From the NCBI RefSeq assembly GCF_003353175.1, contig NZ_QHKS01000016.1, positions 62,001 to 126,000 of the forward strand: a stretch of DNA of 64,000 nt, in the 5' to 3' direction. The notes under the pieces were generated by a model. That model saw only the letters and a list, made by a program, of their open reading frames with translations. It did not search any database and was not told the origin of the DNA. Made by a program: the position numbers and the translations under genes. Every line of letters starts with the position of its first letter. Position 1 is the first letter of the stretch. Shown here piece after piece: positions 62,547 through 64,000 of this stretch. This DNA is from Paraburkholderia lacunae. GTDB lineage: Bacteria; Pseudomonadota; Gammaproteobacteria; Burkholderiales; Burkholderiaceae.

Positions 62547-63599
62547 TCAGCCCCCCGCCGCGGTCGCCGGGTCGTCGAAGAAATAGTCCTTCCACGACTT
62601 CGGCTCGTTCCTGATCGCCCCGACGCGATACATGAACTGCGCGAGGCCCAAAGTATTCTGCGGCGCGACCTTGAACTGCACCTGCGGATTCCTGATCACT
62701 TTCAACAGCAGATTGCGGTCGATCTTCGATTGATTCGTGCGGATGTAAATATCGGCGGCGGCATCCGGATTCGCGGTGATGAAGCGCGCCGCGTCGGCCA
62801 GCGCATCGACGAACGCACGGTAGGTCTTCGGATTGCTGTCGCGGAATTTTTCGGTCGCGTACAGGACCGTTGCGGAACTCGGGCCGCCCAGCACGTCGTA
62901 CGAATTCAGCACGATATGCGCCTTCGGATTGCCGGCCAGTTCCTGCTCCTGAAACGGCGGATTGCCGAAATGCCCACTGATTTCCGTACCGCCTGCGATG
63001 ATCGCCGCGGCCGCATCAGGATGCGGCAACGCCTGCGTCAGCTTGTCGAGCCGGTTGTAATCCTTGTCGCCCCAACGCTTCGCCGCAGCGTATTGCAGCA
63101 CGCGCGATTGCACCGAGACGGTGACAGCCGGCACCGCAATGCGGTCCTTGTCGGTGAAATCGGCAATCGTCTTCACATCGGGATTGTTGCTCACGAGGTA
63201 ATACGGCAGATTGCCCAGCGACGCGACGCCCTTCACATTCTGCTTGCCGTGCGTGCGGTCCCAGATTGTCAGCAACGGACCGACGCCGGCGCCCGCGATA
63301 TCCACCGCGCCCGAAAGCAATGCATCGTTGACGGCGGCGCCGCCCGACACTTTCACCCAGTCGACCTTGATATCGAGCCCCTGCTTGCGCCCTTCCTTCT
63401 CGACGAATTGCTGATCGCGCGCCACGTTCAGCAGCAGATAGACGATGCCGAACTGCTCGGCAATGCGGATCTGCCCTTCGGCATGCGCGGGCACGGCCGC
63501 TGCCAGGCCGGCCGCGCCCATCGACAAGCTCAGAATTGTTGCGGTCAAACGGCGAGCAAAGGACGACCGCGCAGCGGTCGGGCGAAACTTGGCGAGCAT
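62547..63599 (-). CDS. Sulfonate/nitrate-type ABC transporter substrate-binding protein
   Basis: A 350-residue NMT1/SsuA-like binding protein. A long Sec signal peptide (from MLAKFRPTAARSSFARRLTA to AHA, about residue 40) precedes IRIAEQFGIVYLLLNVARDQ. Pocket-forming segments are SGGAAVNDALLSGAVDIAGA and LGNLPYYLVSNNP. The order after a TauD-like dioxygenase suggests an organosulfur compound as ligand, but SsuA-like proteins bind other compounds too. It is followed by the ATPase and permease genes. Confidence 0.88.
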   Translation of the reverse strand: MLAKFRPTAARSSFARRLTATILSLSMGAAGLAAAVPAHAEGQIRIAEQFGIVYLLLNVARDQQFVEKEGRKQGLDIKVDWVKVSGGAAVNDALLSGAVDIAGAGVGPLLTIWDRTHGKQNVKGVASLGNLPYYLVSNNPDVKTIADFTDKDRIAVPAVTVSVQSRVLQYAAAKRWGDKDYNRLDKLTQALPHPDAAAAIIAGGTEISGHFGNPPFQEQELAGNPKAHIVLNSYDVLGGPSSATVLYATEKFRDSNPKTYRAFVDALADAARFITANPDAAADIYIRTNQSKIDRNLLLKVIRNPQVQFKVAPQNTLGLAQFMYRVGAIRNEPKSWKDYFFDDPATAAGG

Positions 63600-63645
63600 C
63601 GGAACTCCGGTCAGCGTGTAATGGTTGAAGCGGGCGAAGTTGCCG

Positions 63646-64000
63646 TCAGAACGGCACATCGCCTTCGATAGTCGTGCGATAGAGCTTGCGGCGCAGATGG
63701 TCCGGCGTGCCGGCGGCGAGATGCATCAACGAACGGTTGTCCCAGAACACCATGTCGTGCTCGGCCCACCGATGCCGGTACAGATGCTCGGCACGCACGC
63801 TGTGCGCAAAAATCTCCTCGAGCAACTGTTTGCTCTCGCCTTCGGGCAGGCCGATCACGCGGGTCGTGAAATGCTCGCTGACGAACAGCGCTTTACGCCC
63901 CGTCTCCGGATGCGTGCGCACGATCGGCTGCACCACCGGCTTCACTTGCGCGATCTGCTCCGCGGAAAGATTCGGCCGCCACGGGCTGCGTTTCTGCAAT
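63646..64000 (-). CDS. TauD/TfdA dioxygenase, C-terminal part
   Basis: The last 117 residues of a 2-oxoglutarate- and Fe(II)-dependent dioxygenase that continues past the right edge. The C-terminal His ligand is in VFWDNRSLMHLAAG, and the 2-oxoglutarate-binding Arg is in LRRKLYRTTIEGD. The FVSEHFTTRVIGLPEGES segment is the TauD-like substrate lid. In this family it oxidises taurine or other sulfonates and releases sulfite. It is the first gene of the leftward operon with the sulfonate-type transporter. Confidence 0.85.
   Translation of the reverse strand, partial: LQKRSPWRPNLSAEQIAQVKPVVQPIVRTHPETGRKALFVSEHFTTRVIGLPEGESKQLLEEIFAHSVRAEHLYRHRWAEHDMVFWDNRSLMHLAAGTPDHLRRKLYRTTIEGDVPF

Noticed and set aside
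1..64000. tRNA and rRNA genes, transposases, integrases
   Set aside because: I looked for tRNA-like cloverleaf ends, rRNA motifs and DDE or integrase patterns and found none; a covariance-model scan would be needed to exclude small RNAs.

Overview
The window reads as a chromosomal segment of a Burkholderiales bacterium, most likely Paraburkholderia or a close relative. The reasons are the high-GC codon use, the complete leucine-catabolism cluster under a TetR-type regulator, a DUF3138 outer-membrane protein, a DUF899 protein, small Burkholderia-type secreted proteins, and a hairpin-rich intergenic element of a kind familiar from Paraburkholderia genomes. No rRNA, tRNA, CRISPR array, transposase or phage gene was seen. 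It looks like ordinary chromosome with patches of gene decay.

Layout. 1-5.5 kb: the end of an Asp/Glu-racemase-like gene, then a leftward sugar operon (ABC ATPase, permease, binding protein, L-fuconate dehydratase). 5.5-7 kb: ohr, with a promoter bracketed by two pairs of palindromic operators, and a small secreted protein. 7-13.3 kb: a ParB-like protein, an atypical Nramp-family transporter, remnants of PhzF, DegP-like and lytic-transglycosylase genes, a large fusion of an HExxE domain with phospholipase D domains, and a PhnD-like binding protein. 13.3-20.5 kb: the leucine degradation operon liuABCD, leftward, with a divergent TetR gene; a tandem array of 49-bp hairpin repeats sits between liuA and liuB. 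20.6-27.3 kb: DUF72, aroG (TTG start), HU, a secreted hypothetical, a frameshifted DUF899 gene, an MFS pseudogene with a 12-bp repeat expansion, an AhpD-like protein and a LysR regulator. 27.3-29.5 kb: a dispersed-repeat-like element, a 44-bp perfect palindrome, and a marR-MFS pair.

29.5-46.1 kb is a large polyamine region. speB, puuC and puuR run leftward; puuD, puuA, an aminotransferase, potF-G-H-I, a DUF3138 barrel protein and two puuB-like oxidases run rightward. Together they encode agmatine hydrolysis, putrescine import, the gamma-glutamylated putrescine route to GABA, and a parallel transaminase route, all probably controlled by PuuR from the 929-bp divergent gap.

46.1-52.6 kb is a Fur-controlled heme uptake operon: TonB-dependent receptor, HmuS, HmuT, HmuU, HmuV. 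52.9-57 kb holds a DUF2891 protein, a PRC-barrel protein and DNA polymerase II. 57-60.6 kb holds an MHS-type transporter, an M20 amidohydrolase and a divergent LysR regulator. 60.7-64 kb is a leftward sulfonate-type ABC transporter operon behind a TauD-like dioxygenase that runs off the right edge.

Start sites were chosen by family alignment and ribosome-binding sites, so several differ from the longest reading frame. All functional calls rest on reading motifs and family knowledge; no database search was run.
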